Of a stretch of DNA of 64,000 nt, positions 31,801 to 39,882 are shown in pieces. The stretch lies in NCBI RefSeq assembly GCF_003470665.1, contig NZ_QRJZ01000001.1, positions 199,401 to 263,400 on the forward strand, read 5' to 3'. This DNA is from Collinsella sp. AM17-1 (lineage in GTDB: Bacteria; Actinomycetota; Coriobacteriia; Coriobacteriales; Coriobacteriaceae). The position numbers and the translations under genes were made by a program. Positions within the stretch are counted from its first letter, which is position 1, and every line of letters starts with the position of its first letter. Under the pieces are notes generated by a model. That model was not told the DNA's origin. It searched no databases and worked only from the letters and a program-made list of their open reading frames with translations.

Positions 31801-33198
31801 CTGTTCGGTCCAGTTGAGGTCGGTTCTTACCTGGAAGAGGGCCTTAATATTGCCGTATGCGGGGTCGTTGTTGTCACCCCAGGTTTTGCCCGCCCAATCG
31901 TAGGCGAGCGAGCCGTACAGCTGTGTGGCGATATCCATCGTGAACAGCAGCGTGCAATGGTGGCGAAGGAGCTTGGTGTTTCTTGGGTCGGTGCCCGAAC
32001 CGGCGCTCATGCTCTTGTACTGATTCCACTTCCCCTCCATCTCGTCGAGATAGCGGTTTGCCTGCTTGGCGCCCGACTCGCGCGGCGATTTCTTCCAGTA
32101 TTCCGGATCAGGGCTGCCCGAATCGTTCATATAGCTGGCTGGTTTGTATCCTCCGCCAAACAGCACGTACCCGGCAAACGAGAAATCGAAGAGGATCGGA
32201 AATGTGGGCATCCAACACGTGAACTTATTACCACCGATGCCGGGAAACGATGCGGGGAAATCAAACGGAGTGACCTCTTGGTCCATGGTGGTGGGAATGA
32301 TGGTGGTCGAGCCCGATTCCGCCTTTGCGGCCGGCGCGGTGACAACGGCCATGGGGGAGGAGAGCGTGTAGGTTTTGCCCTGATAGTCGAGGACAAAGCG
32401 CAGCTTGCACCCTTCTTCCAGAAGGCCCGATGCCGCATCGAGGAACTTATCTTCGAGTGTGAACGTTGCCAGATTATCCGTGCCCGATGCGCTGGCCTTG
32501 ACTTGGCCAATCTGCGTGACGGTTTCGGGTGAGCTGCCCGCGGCAGGCGTCACTTTATTGATATGTAACGTTGCCTGCCCGCCCTGCGGCAGATGGGCCT
32601 GCACGGTAAAAGCGTGCGTGTTGGGCTGGTCGTTTGCCGTATCGTCCTTCGGCAATGTCATGAACGTGGCGTCGGCGTACTGGATGTCCCATTCGTCAAA
32701 CGTGAGCTGGCGGAAGTACGGCTCGCCGTCGGAAAACGGACGTGTGGGCGCGGTTATGGCGGTGCCGCCCAGAATGCGAGCAAGGGGAATCTCGACATCA
32801 CGGTATTCCGCCATGCTAATGGAGATGCCGCCGTTAAATTCGTACGCGTCGAGAAGCGTCGCCTCGTCCACGTAGCCTTCCGAAAGCGGCGCGACCTCAA
32901 AGATGGCCGTGCCTTCGTCATCGGTAGTGGCGGTGAGCTGCTTGCCTGCAGCATAGCGCGATGTGAGCGTGACCTGGGCACCCGTGATGGGCGTATTCTT
33001 GTTGGCGACGTCGACCACGACCACACCAAACATGGTGCGCGAGAGCACCAAGACCTTGAAGGGGTCTTCTTCGTCGGCATAGGCCGCGGTGGGCGCGAAC
33101 GGCAGCAGGAAGGCATTTTCGCTTCCCGGCACGCGAAGCAACATAATGCTCGCTAGCGAGGACGCTCCAGCAACAAGTAACGAACGGCGATCAAGCAT
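28831..33198 (-). CDS. Large cell-wall-anchored surface protein
   Basis: From the ATG at 33198, 7 bp after GGGGG, the protein has 1455 residues; further upstream the frame is open but non-coding in character. An Arg-Arg signal peptide (MLDRRSLLVAGASSLASIML) resembling a Tat leader begins it. A Big/CnaB-like segment follows (ITGAQVTLTSRYAAGKQLTA), then long beta-rich regions and a Gly/Ser linker. The sorting signal GALAGTGDVNAPLTAAAAAL with a hydrophobic helix and the basic tail ARR ends it, LAGTG standing for LPXTG. It is exported and probably linked to peptidoglycan by a sortase. The ligand is unknown. The LuxR-type gene lies just upstream. Confidence 0.8.
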   Translation of the reverse strand: MLDRRSLLVAGASSLASIMLLRVPGSENAFLLPFAPTAAYADEEDPFKVLVLSRTMFGVVVVDVANKNTPITGAQVTLTSRYAAGKQLTATTDDEGTAIFEVAPLSEGYVDEATLLDAYEFNGGISISMAEYRDVEIPLARILGGTAITAPTRPFSDGEPYFRQLTFDEWDIQYADATFMTLPKDDTANDQPNTHAFTVQAHLPQGGQATLHINKVTPAAGSSPETVTQIGQVKASASGTDNLATFTLEDKFLDAASGLLEEGCKLRFVLDYQGKTYTLSSPMAVVTAPAAKAESGSTTIIPTTMDQEVTPFDFPASFPGIGGNKFTCWMPTFPILFDFSFAGYVLFGGGYKPASYMNDSGSPDPEYWKKSPRESGAKQANRYLDEMEGKWNQYKSMSAGSGTDPRNTKLLRHHCTLLFTMDIATQLYGSLAYDWAGKTWGDNNDPAYGNIKALFQVRTDLNWTEQFTLGPVPFFLNVNPWVLAKLALAVGAHTHGSGAAFFKNISLDWSNTSGSFTIQIGLAVTFGAGVAGVASSAVRGAASLTLFIGYEKADGHPLPRLRVGADVDVDVILQFVMFKWTTKAWSGSWPTLADSWNMSVNNGDQYVLQRSELALGGDTPYTLNACFGSGGNAEAGGVPQFIASATIVTNAELLARAEVKATAVNAAPVVRDWDQAVTRIELEADAESDDTGQIEHFVHALIENDENAAPMYKYTYIGQATNAVADPNANSAGVSEDERGGIKPSSDNVLFSGVLSEAHMKLAMIAGVECLFRIASVCYGDNGRSRLVVHTRANGTWSAPTPVDFPLGFGESDVERDGIYDYDFDVVEYTDGRGNQDAYVLLVSGERPDGDNTLFDTASTAGILSVVRLRISNDETRVVSHTSWRSISRGRLQEDGYHCLQCPRITVGKTLVDGRLSGAYLHRRGTTAEKALGSEAEVALECFTLWSDVSGDSLTFRQVLRFPQAPSSIELGEPENINGKMVVPVTYETANGCGCASYAVIGQSIAGWGVMPPDAAVPHAVPWPQHTGFLATVNEQLQHITWTRGASAFATQPVGAAGCGPASFSVSNNGRCVLYVENTDGKVGQTYDEEGNPVAVMGKHFRIFASTLAGDLFTEPFVMCELDHPVDQITTFLTSGGMLSALATHIVSAEQSKAELHGIEVPLVACATPTGAVATSGAVVPGAAGESFMVTVRNDGNTLLTAGTIDLYREGSSQPFSSASIGFGVNARMASIYDPELAEDASANDMAHVKYALETLGTRFATHPLVADNGNAVLAPGCTAQFRMSFAIPESWSDEVGKRVTLYAKARNLVALDPVTLEEIRPGANSALGAVLHELHVPDAACERSEVQVGVCDSADTTGLHDAPMTVDGDGGSSGGGTDEGGGSGGSSSGSGKDHDNNKRSGKAGALAGTGDVNAPLTAAAAALAAAGAGLVAYSARRTALETDTANEVNSDKRR

Positions 33199-33353
33199 CT
33201 TTGGCCCCCATCCAGCAGGTATCGATGGAAATAATCCAATTTTGCAAGAAGGCATCCAGTCACGGTAGTGCCGTTCAAGGGTCAAAATGTCCAAATTGAT
33301 CGAGCGAAGCGCCGGGTTCCGGAACGCGTTCGATGCGCTTGGCAGCCCGGTCG

Positions 33354-34358
33354 CTAACGCAACATATGCGCGACCAGCTCGGCGCGAGTTCCGATACCAA
33401 GCTTGGCATACACTCCTGATAGGCGGTTTTTGACGGTGCCCGGCGATACTCCCATATGGCGTGCGATTTCGGCGTTGGTCCACCCACGACAGGCGAGCAT
33501 GGCCATGGTGAATTCCGTGGTCGTTAGATCGTCGGCCACGTCCTCGCCCGAATCGGGGTTGTGGATGCGCCGCCAGCCGTAGCTGAATCGATACGTAATC
33601 TCGATGATGCGTGCGAAATCGTCAGGGTATTGCGATTTTAGGCATGCCTCGATGAGTCCCTGCAAAAGGCCATGGTGTTCGCCGATGAGTTCGATAAGGC
33701 CGTCGGGGCGCGCAATGTCCCAAGCGGCGCCAAAGTGCGCTTTTGCGGCGTCGACGTCTTTGAGACTCATACAGGCCATCGAAGCCGACAAGTGCAGGAA
33801 TAGCTCCGAGATGGGGTAGCTTCCCTGTTTCATAATCAGGGCGTTTTCCGCCATGCCCAGGCTGCGGCCGTATTCGCCGCGCAGATACAACGCGTGCGCC
33901 ACCACGTAGCTGGCGAACAGGCGCAGGCCTTCGGGCAGATGCGCCGCAAGCGGATAAAACTCTTCGGCAGAATACGGGGAAGGCAAGTGCAACAGGACGC
34001 TCGCGGCGGAGGCGAACAGGATATGCGTGGCGTGAGCGGCGGGCGACTCCTCGTCAGTTGGCGTATCGAGGATGCCCGTAAGGCACCGGCGGGCGTCGGC
34101 GATACGGTTGAGCGACAGGCTGGCGTATCCGCAGATAAAGCATGCGGAATAGCGCAGTGCGGGATCGGTGGCGTCAAGATAGGGGCGTGCTGTCTCGGCG
34201 GCGAGTGTGGCCTGTCCGCGAAAGTACAGCGCTTCTGCCGTGGCGATGGTGCGTGAATCGGGGTCGGAAATGCCTGCAACCGCAGCGTCAATCTGCCCCG
34301 GCACAAAGGCAGTGCACATCAACGGCATGGGAATGCGCGGGTAGCCATCGCAGTCCAT
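33354..34358 (-). CDS. LuxR-type regulator with helical repeat domain
   Basis: The likely start is the ATG at 34358 (MDCDGYPRIPMPLMCTAFVP), after GGGAGATGGAAG. The N-terminal 260 residues form TPR-like helices (AEALYFRGQATLAAETARPY, FICGYASLSLNRIADARRCL). The C-terminal 70 are a LuxR HTH with TTTEFTMAMLACRGWTNAEI and GVSPGTVKNRLSGVYAKLGI. This domain order is typical of coriobacterial LuxR regulators controlling surface proteins. It lies 155 bp upstream of the surface-protein gene on the same strand, its probable target. Confidence 0.85.
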   Translation of the reverse strand: MDCDGYPRIPMPLMCTAFVPGQIDAAVAGISDPDSRTIATAEALYFRGQATLAAETARPYLDATDPALRYSACFICGYASLSLNRIADARRCLTGILDTPTDEESPAAHATHILFASAASVLLHLPSPYSAEEFYPLAAHLPEGLRLFASYVVAHALYLRGEYGRSLGMAENALIMKQGSYPISELFLHLSASMACMSLKDVDAAKAHFGAAWDIARPDGLIELIGEHHGLLQGLIEACLKSQYPDDFARIIEITYRFSYGWRRIHNPDSGEDVADDLTTTEFTMAMLACRGWTNAEIARHMGVSPGTVKNRLSGVYAKLGIGTRAELVAHMLR

Positions 34359-34385
34359 CTTCCATCTCCCAACAGCTGGCAACAT

Positions 34386-34654
34386 TAGCAGCCATTTTAC
34401 CCCTGTTGCTCGGGACTGGAATTTGTGGTTATCGCCTACGATTATGCCGAACGTATAAAGGAAGAGTCTATTGTCGATGCTCCCAAGGTGGCTACCGAAG
34501 CCTAGCTGACCTCGACATTAGGAAAAATTGCCACCCCTGCAAAAAGCTCCGTCGCAGCGATGGGAAACGAACCTCGCTCTGCATATAATGAGGTCATATG
34601 ACGGTGCGTTTGCATATGCGCGGCGCGTTCCATCGACCCGAAAAGGAGCCCTGC
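34386..34654. other. Intergenic region before guaA
   Basis: A short plus-strand frame here (VVIAYDYAERIKEESIVDA, ending at 34504) has protein-like composition but no start and may be a relic. The rest holds the guaA promoter, with a perfect TATAAT at 34584-34589 and no good -35 hexamer. Confidence 0.5.
34584..34589 (+). promoter_or_regulatory. -10 box of guaA promoter
   Basis: A consensus TATAAT lies 66 bp upstream of the guaA start. The matching -35 region (around GGGAAA) is weak. Confidence 0.5.
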
Positions 34655-35635
34655 ATGGATTCCAACAAGCGTCCCGACGACATGGTGCGTATCACCACTC
34701 CCGAACTCGCTCAGGCGTTCATCGAAGAACAGGTTGCTGCAATCCGTGAGCAGATCGGCAACAAGAAGGTCCTGCTGGCCCTTTCTGGCGGCGTTGACAG
34801 CTCGGTCGTCGCGGCGCTGCTGATCAAGGCTATCGGCAAGCAGCTCATCTGCGTGCACGTGAACCACGGCCTGATGCGCAAGGGCGAGAGCGAGCAGGTC
34901 GTCGACGTGTTCCAGAACCAGATGGACGCCAACCTGGTTTACGTGGACGCCACCGACCACTTCCTCGATAAGCTCGTCGACGTCGACGAGCCCGAGACCA
35001 AGCGCAAGATTATCGGCGCCGAGTTTATCCGCGTGTTCGAGGAAGAGGCCCGAAAGGTGGGCGACGAGGTCAGCTTCCTCGCCCAGGGCACCATCTATCC
35101 CGACATCCTGGAGTCCCAGGATGTCGTGAAGGCTCACCACAACGTGGGCGGCCTGCCCGAGGATCTGCAATTTGAGCTCTGCGAGCCCGTTAAGCTGCTG
35201 TACAAGGACGAGGTGCGCGTCGTGGGCCGCGAGCTCGGCCTGCCCGAGAACATGGTTGAGCGTCAGCCGTTCCCCGGTCCTGGCCTGGGCGTCCGCTGCC
35301 TTGGCGCCATCACCCGTGACCGTCTCGAGGCGCTGCGCGAGGCCGATGCCATCGTGCGCGAAGAGATCGACAAGGCCGGCCTGACCATCTGGCAGTACTT
35401 TGCCGTAGTGCCCGATTTCCGCGCTACCGGTGTGCGCGAGGGCAAGCGCGCCTACGACTGGCCCTGCATTATTCGCTGCATCAACACCGTCGACGTCATG
35501 ACCGCCGAGGTGCCTGAGCTCGACTGGGCGCTGCTCAAGCGCATTACCGCTCGCGTGACCGCCGAGGTCCCCGGTATTTGCCGCGTTTGCTACGACCTCA
35601 CGCCGAAGCCCGTTGGCACGGTCGAGTGGGAGTAA
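34655..35635 (+). CDS. guaA: GMP synthase, ATP pyrophosphatase subunit without amidotransferase domain
   Basis: The ATG at 34655 follows AAAAGGAG. The 326 residues contain the PP-loop [18 protein letters not shown] and the C-terminal dimerisation domain ending KPVGTVEWE. It converts XMP to GMP with ATP and ammonia. Most bacterial GuaA proteins are about 515 residues, with an N-terminal glutamine amidotransferase (GATase). Here that domain is absent, as in the archaeal two-subunit enzyme, so a separate GATase gene should exist elsewhere or free ammonia is used. Its last 16 bases recur as motifs in the island. Confidence 0.9.
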   Translation: MDSNKRPDDMVRITTPELAQAFIEEQVAAIREQIGNKKVLLALSGGVDSSVVAALLIKAIGKQLICVHVNHGLMRKGESEQVVDVFQNQMDANLVYVDATDHFLDKLVDVDEPETKRKIIGAEFIRVFEEEARKVGDEVSFLAQGTIYPDILESQDVVKAHHNVGGLPEDLQFELCEPVKLLYKDEVRVVGRELGLPENMVERQPFPGPGLGVRCLGAITRDRLEALREADAIVREEIDKAGLTIWQYFAVVPDFRATGVREGKRAYDWPCIIRCINTVDVMTAEVPELDWALLKRITARVTAEVPGICRVCYDLTPKPVGTVEWE

Positions 35636-35670
35636 GCTTCTATTCTTTTGGACGAATTGCATTGACGGAG

Positions 35671-35710
35671 AAGGGGTCCCGCGCAAGCGTGTGCGGGACC
35701 CCTTTCGTTT
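35671..35710. terminator. Bidirectional terminator between guaA and the histidine kinase
   Basis: AAGGGGTCCCGC and GCGGGACCCCTT form a 12-bp stem with a 10-base loop, followed by TTTCGTTTT on the plus strand. It serves guaA and the convergent kinase gene. Confidence 0.85.
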
Positions 35711-36861
35711 TACTGTTCGGTTAACGCTACGGATTGTTTTGGAAGGCTTACGAGCATGGTGGTCCCGTTCTCGGAACTTGTTTCGACCTCTACCGTGCCA
35801 CCGTGAAGCGCTGCAATTTCCCAAACAAGCGCTAGCCCGAGTCCTGCGCCGCCGTATGCCCTGCTGCGGGATTTGTCTAGACGAAAGAACGGCTGGAAGA
35901 TGCTCTCTCGGTACTGCTTGGGTATTCCCGGGCCCTGGTCCTCGACTCGCAGGAACACGTGGCTGTCGTTGTCGCAGATGGAGACGTTGACAGTCGAGCC
36001 GGGGCGGCTGTAACGGATGGCATTTTCGACCAGGTTAAACACCAGCCGATAGAGGAGCGTGTCGCTCCCGATTACTAAAGCGTCTCCAGCACAATTGAGG
36101 GCTATGCCCTTATTTTCGGCAAGTGGCGCAAGGTCGGTGAGGACCTCTTCGGACAAGGGACCAAGTTCCACATCGTCCTCGCAAGGAACGCTGCGGAGCT
36201 CACTCATCTCGAGCAATACCTTGGCCATTCGAGACATGCGCTCGGTTTGTTCTTGTAGCAGGCCGAGCAGCTCGGCTGTTTCGGGTTGCAAACCGGAGTG
36301 TTCGGAGATGAATAGTTCAATCTGTGCTTGCATAAGGGCGAGCGGGGTGCGCAGCTCGTGTGCGGCGTTGCCGGTAAACTGACGCTGTGCAGAGAACCCT
36401 TCGCCAAGACGAGCGATCATGTCGTTGAAAGAGGCGCTGCATCGTTGTAGCTCGGTGGGCACATCTTCATTGAGTCTGATTTCGCTTAGGTTGTCAGGTT
36501 GCACACGCTCAACCTGAGCTGCAAAAGCCCGTAGCGGTTTGAGTGCACGGCCGCTCACAAAGTATGCCAGCGCGCCGCCAAGGAGTGTGACTCCAGCCGT
36601 GATGTACCAGGCTGTCGTGCCAAAAGACTCCTGTGCGTCGTTTACGACGATCGTGACCTTGTCATCGAGGGCTGCTTTCGTTGGGTCGAACGCCTGGAGC
36701 GAATCTTCGCCGGTTGCGTTAAAGGCCGAGATGTCGCTGCCGATGGCATCCATGTAGCGCATGCCCGTATAGCCGACCAGGCAGTTCGTCAGCACGCATG
36801 CCGCACACGTGAGCAGTGCCGTCATAATCGTTATGCGCCATTGCAGCGAAAGCCCTTTCAT
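35710..36861 (-). CDS. Sensor histidine kinase
   Basis: The 383-residue kinase has two membrane helices (about 10-32 and 84-104) enclosing a 50-residue outer loop. A HAMP-like stretch (SGRALKPLRAFAAQVERVQP) follows, then HisKA with H168 in FTGNAAHELRTPLALMQAQI, and HATPase_c with NLVENAIRYSRPG, VEDQGPGIPKQYR and AYGGAGLGLAL. It is transcribed with the upstream response regulator through an ATGA overlap. The signal is unknown. Its neighbours toward 37.6 kb are thiol/iron-sulfur genes on the opposite strand, which suggests a redox or envelope cue, but only by position. Confidence 0.9.
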   Translation of the reverse strand: MKGLSLQWRITIMTALLTCAACVLTNCLVGYTGMRYMDAIGSDISAFNATGEDSLQAFDPTKAALDDKVTIVVNDAQESFGTTAWYITAGVTLLGGALAYFVSGRALKPLRAFAAQVERVQPDNLSEIRLNEDVPTELQRCSASFNDMIARLGEGFSAQRQFTGNAAHELRTPLALMQAQIELFISEHSGLQPETAELLGLLQEQTERMSRMAKVLLEMSELRSVPCEDDVELGPLSEEVLTDLAPLAENKGIALNCAGDALVIGSDTLLYRLVFNLVENAIRYSRPGSTVNVSICDNDSHVFLRVEDQGPGIPKQYRESIFQPFFRLDKSRSRAYGGAGLGLALVWEIAALHGGTVEVETSSENGTTMLVSLPKQSVALTEQ

Positions 36862-37532
36862 TCTCCATCCTCCATAACGTAGCCCTCTCCAATCCGATTG
36901 CGAATCGGGTCGTATCCCAAAGCGCCGCGCAACTTTTTTCGGAGCGACGAGATGTGAACGCGGGTTGCGTTGCTAAAGCTGTTCACGGTGCTATCCCAAA
37001 CGTGCTCTATAAGCTCCTCTTGGCTTACCGGTCGCCCCTGATTAAGCATCAGGTATTCCAAGATTCCCGTTTCCTTGCGTGTAAGAGATAGAGCCTCACT
37101 GTCCACGGAAGCGATGCGCGCCTTGGTGTCAAAGTTGAGCTTTCCGCAGGTTAATACTATGTCGCTTTGTGCGAAGCGCCTGAGGGTAAGGCTGCGGATC
37201 CTTGCCGCAAGTTCGTCCAGATGAAACGGCTTGGTAAGGTAATCGTTGGCGCCGGCATCGAGTCCGGCGACTTTATCGGATACTTCGCCACGTGCGGACA
37301 GAATCAGTACCTTGGTCTCGCAGTCGGTTTTCCTAAGTTCCCTGAGCACGGTCATGCCGTCGATACGGGGGAGATTGAGGTCGAGCACCACGAGGTCAAA
37401 GACTTCGACGCCCAGCAGGTCGAGCGCCTCCTGCCCATCGTGACAGCAGTCGACGCTGTACGCCAAGTTTCGCAAGCTGCGCGCGATTGCATCGCACAGT
37501 GCTCGCTCGTCTTCGACGATCAAAATACGCAT
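36858..37532 (-). CDS. OmpR-type response regulator
   Basis: The ATG at 37532 (MRILIVEDERALCDAIARSL) follows AAGGAGACTGTT. The 224-residue protein has a receiver domain with phosphorylatable D51 in LVVLDLNLPRIDG, the switch residue in VLILSARGEVS and Lys in NDYLTKPFHLDE. The C-terminal winged helix (LSLTRKETGILEYLMLNQGR, HISSLRKKL) binds DNA. Its stop overlaps the kinase start by 4 bp. Confidence 0.9.
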   Translation of the reverse strand: MRILIVEDERALCDAIARSLRNLAYSVDCCHDGQEALDLLGVEVFDLVVLDLNLPRIDGMTVLRELRKTDCETKVLILSARGEVSDKVAGLDAGANDYLTKPFHLDELAARIRSLTLRRFAQSDIVLTCGKLNFDTKARIASVDSEALSLTRKETGILEYLMLNQGRPVSQEELIEHVWDSTVNSFSNATRVHISSLRKKLRGALGYDPIRNRIGEGYVMEDGE

Positions 37533-37619
37533 AACAGTCTCCTTGCACATTCCATATCGCGCTTAACACGGATTTTATAGCCGATATGGTCCAATGGTCG
37601 CGTAACGAAAGGAGTGGTC

Positions 37620-37769
37620 GTGTTGTTCAAAGCGGTAAAACCCGTGGTACAGGTCGCTTTGTTGATCGTCGGAATTACCATGGTGTGCTTTGGTGTTATG
37701 CGTGGCGAGGCGGATGCCGTGCTGGCCAAAGCGATTAGGCTGTGCTTGGAGTGTATCGGAATTGGATAA
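37620..37769 (+). CDS. CD1871A-type CXXC membrane peptide
   Basis: The GTG at 37620 follows AAAGGAG by 6 bp. The 49-residue product has one hydrophobic helix (VVQVALLIVGITMVCFGVMR) then GEADAVLAKAIRLCLECIGI. It matches the small CD1871A-like CXXC proteins that occur in operons with a TlpA-type thioredoxin and a 4Fe-4S membrane protein in anaerobes, exactly as here. The CLEC motif at the end is the presumed redox site. The stop overlaps the TTG start of the next gene. Confidence 0.8.
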   Translation: MLFKAVKPVVQVALLIVGITMVCFGVMRGEADAVLAKAIRLCLECIGIG

Positions 37770-38664
37770 AAGAGAAAACACTGCGTCGCATGTTTTGGCC
37801 CGATTTCGCGGATTCATTCAGGCGGCGGCGACGCTGGTCACCAATATTCACCTGCCAAACTTTGCCAAAGGCGGCATCTATCAGGGCGCGGGAAAAACAG
37901 TCTGCGTACCTGGGCTTAATTGCTATTCGTGCCCCGCGGCATCGGGTGCGTGCCCCATCGGGTCGTTCCAGTCGGTGGTAGGTTCATCCAAGTTCAACTT
38001 TTCTTACTATGTTACCGGTACGCTCATTTTGCTCGGCGTGCTGCTGGGACGCTTTGTATGCGGCTTTCTGTGTCCGTTTGGCTGGCTGCAGGAGCTGCTT
38101 CATAAGATTCCCGGCAAAAAGTTCTCCACGAAAAAGCTCAAGCCGCTCACGTACATCAAGTACGTCGTGCTGCTGTTTGCCGTGGTGCTGCTGCCCGTCT
38201 TGGTGGTTAACGACGTGGGCATGGGCGACCCGTTCTTTTGTAAGTACATCTGTCCGCAGGGTGTGCTCGAGGGCGCCATTCCGCTGGCCATTGCCAATGC
38301 CGGCATTCGATCTGCGTTGGGGCAGCTCTTTACTTGGAAACTTGCCGTTCTCATTGCCGTGGTAGCGCTGAGCGTTTTGTTCTACCGCCCCTTCTGCAAA
38401 TGGATTTGTCCACTCGGCGCATTCTATGCGCTCATGAATAGGGTGTCCCTGCTGGGGATTCAGGTTGACGCGTGCAAATGCGTCTCGTGCGGCAAGTGCT
38501 CAAAGGTTTGTCAGATGGACGTTGATGTGGTCCGCGCGCCCAATCATGCCGAATGCATCCGGTGCGGAAAGTGCATCGGGGCCTGTCCTGTCGATGCCAT
38601 CAGCTATCGCTATGGCCTGGATGTGTCGGCGGAAAAGCTTCCCTTGACCGCCGATAAAAAGTAA
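37762..38664 (+). CDS. Membrane 4Fe-4S ferredoxin-type protein (NapH/YccM-like)
   Basis: The likely start is the TTG at 37762, overlapping the end of the CXXC peptide gene. The 300-residue protein has about five membrane helices and the motifs CGFLCPFGW and CKWICPLGAFY, typical of NapH/RdxA-like proteins. Two C-terminal 4Fe-4S clusters follow (CKCVSCGKCSKVC and CIRCGKCIGACPVD). It probably passes electrons from the cytoplasm to the outer face for the thiol partner TlpA encoded next. The N-terminal loop contains extra cysteines (LNCYSCPAASGAC). Confidence 0.85.
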   Translation: MDKRENTASHVLARFRGFIQAAATLVTNIHLPNFAKGGIYQGAGKTVCVPGLNCYSCPAASGACPIGSFQSVVGSSKFNFSYYVTGTLILLGVLLGRFVCGFLCPFGWLQELLHKIPGKKFSTKKLKPLTYIKYVVLLFAVVLLPVLVVNDVGMGDPFFCKYICPQGVLEGAIPLAIANAGIRSALGQLFTWKLAVLIAVVALSVLFYRPFCKWICPLGAFYALMNRVSLLGIQVDACKCVSCGKCSKVCQMDVDVVRAPNHAECIRCGKCIGACPVDAISYRYGLDVSAEKLPLTADKK

Positions 38665-38693
38665 ACAAGCTTCGACAAAACGGAGGAATGACT

Positions 38694-39656
38694 ATGAAGC
38701 TTTCTAAGATTGCGGCCCTGTTTATGGTGCCGGTATTGGCCTTGTGCCTTGTGGCATGTTCGGCGCCCGGTGGCAATGCGAGCGAATCTGCGAGCTCCGA
38801 TCCTAAGATCGCAGAGCTCACTGCGCAGAAGCCGGCCAATGCCGACGAGGCCGCTGAGCTGTATGCGAAGCTCATGCAGAAGGAGAACGAGATCTTTTCG
38901 AGTGATAACGCGCTGTGGGAAAAGGTATTCAATGCGGCAAATAAAGACTCGGCAATGATTGAGGATGGCAGCAATTACGGCGATTTTCTGCTCAAGACCA
39001 TCGACGGCGCCAAGGATGAGTTCACGGCGGATGAGCTTAAGACACTCAAGGCCGGTGCACAGCAGATCAAGGAGATCGAGGACAAGCTCATGGCGCTGGA
39101 GAAGGAGTTCCCCGGATGCGGCAGCACGCCCGGCGAGGGGGAGAGCGTTGATGCCTCGACCGCGGGTATGACCAACGGCGAGAGCGGGGAGACGAAGTTC
39201 CCCAGCTTTAAGGGCAAGGACTTGGACGGCAACGATGTAAACAGCGACGAGCTGTTCTCCAAGAACAAGGTCACCGTCATGAACTTCTGGTTTACCACCT
39301 GCAAGCCGTGCGTGGGAGAGCTGGGCGATCTGGAGAAGCTCAACAAGGAGCTTGCCGAGAAGGGCGGCCAGGTCGTGGGCGTTAATTCCTTTACGCTCGA
39401 TGGCAACAAAGACGCGGTGGCCGATGCCAAGGACGTGCTTTCCAAGAAGGGCGTGACGTATAAGAACATCTGGTTTAAGTCGGACAGCGAGGCCGGAAAG
39501 TTCACCTCCAACCTGTACTCGTTCCCGACCACCTACGTGATCGACCAGAACGGTAACATTGTGGGAGAGCCGATCATGGGCGGCATCAACTCCGCTGAGC
39601 AGCGCGAGGCGCTCAACAAACTGATCGATCAGGCACTCGCGAAGAGCGAACAGTAA
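38694..39656 (+). CDS. TlpA-type thioredoxin lipoprotein
   Basis: The ATG at 38694 lies 7 bp after GGAGG. A lipoprotein signal ends LALCLVACSAPGG, with lipid-bearing Cys at the CSA. Residues about 30-150 form a helical, acidic region that could be a cap. Residues about 165-320 are the thioredoxin fold with active site FWFTTCKPCVGELGDLEKL and the cis-Pro in SFPTTYVIDQNG. It reduces or oxidises protein thiols outside the membrane. It ends in a strong terminator, completing the three-gene operon 37620-39656. Confidence 0.9.
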   Translation: MKLSKIAALFMVPVLALCLVACSAPGGNASESASSDPKIAELTAQKPANADEAAELYAKLMQKENEIFSSDNALWEKVFNAANKDSAMIEDGSNYGDFLLKTIDGAKDEFTADELKTLKAGAQQIKEIEDKLMALEKEFPGCGSTPGEGESVDASTAGMTNGESGETKFPSFKGKDLDGNDVNSDELFSKNKVTVMNFWFTTCKPCVGELGDLEKLNKELAEKGGQVVGVNSFTLDGNKDAVADAKDVLSKKGVTYKNIWFKSDSEAGKFTSNLYSFPTTYVIDQNGNIVGEPIMGGINSAEQREALNKLIDQALAKSEQ

Positions 39657-39681
39657 GTCCGTGGGACAGACAACTGAAGGG

Positions 39682-39710
39682 GAGTCGCTGGAAACAGCGA
39701 CTCTTTTTTC
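39682..39710 (+). terminator. Terminator of the TlpA operon
   Basis: GAGTCGCTG pairs with CAGCGACTC around GAAA, followed by six T. A textbook terminator 25 bp after the stop. Confidence 0.9.
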
Positions 39711-39727
39711 TGCTTCGGGGTAGCATC

Positions 39728-39880
39728 ATGGGTATACGTCGAAAGGGCACGCAGCTTTTCGTGCATTGCCTGAGCGGTGCGCGAAGCAACCAAGCTGTGA
39801 GTTTTCTTAAGCGTTCTGGGTATGGCAGTGTCAAGAATATCGGCGGCATAAGCGGCTACACGGGAAAGGTGGTGCGTTAG
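39728..39880 (+). CDS. Truncated rhodanese-like protein
   Basis: The frame encodes 50 residues: MGIRRKGTQLFVHCLSGARS then NQAVSFLKRSGYGSVKNIGG. This is the C-terminal half of a rhodanese domain, including the catalytic Cys loop (HCLSGARS). Full single-domain rhodaneses are about 100 residues, so the N-terminal half is missing, and no good ribosome site is seen. It ends 2 bp before the CoA-disulfide-reductase-like gene, which itself carries a complete rhodanese domain. It may be a relic or a translated short sulfur carrier. Confidence 0.5.
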   Translation: MGIRRKGTQLFVHCLSGARSNQAVSFLKRSGYGSVKNIGGISGYTGKVVR

Positions 39881-39882
39881 CT

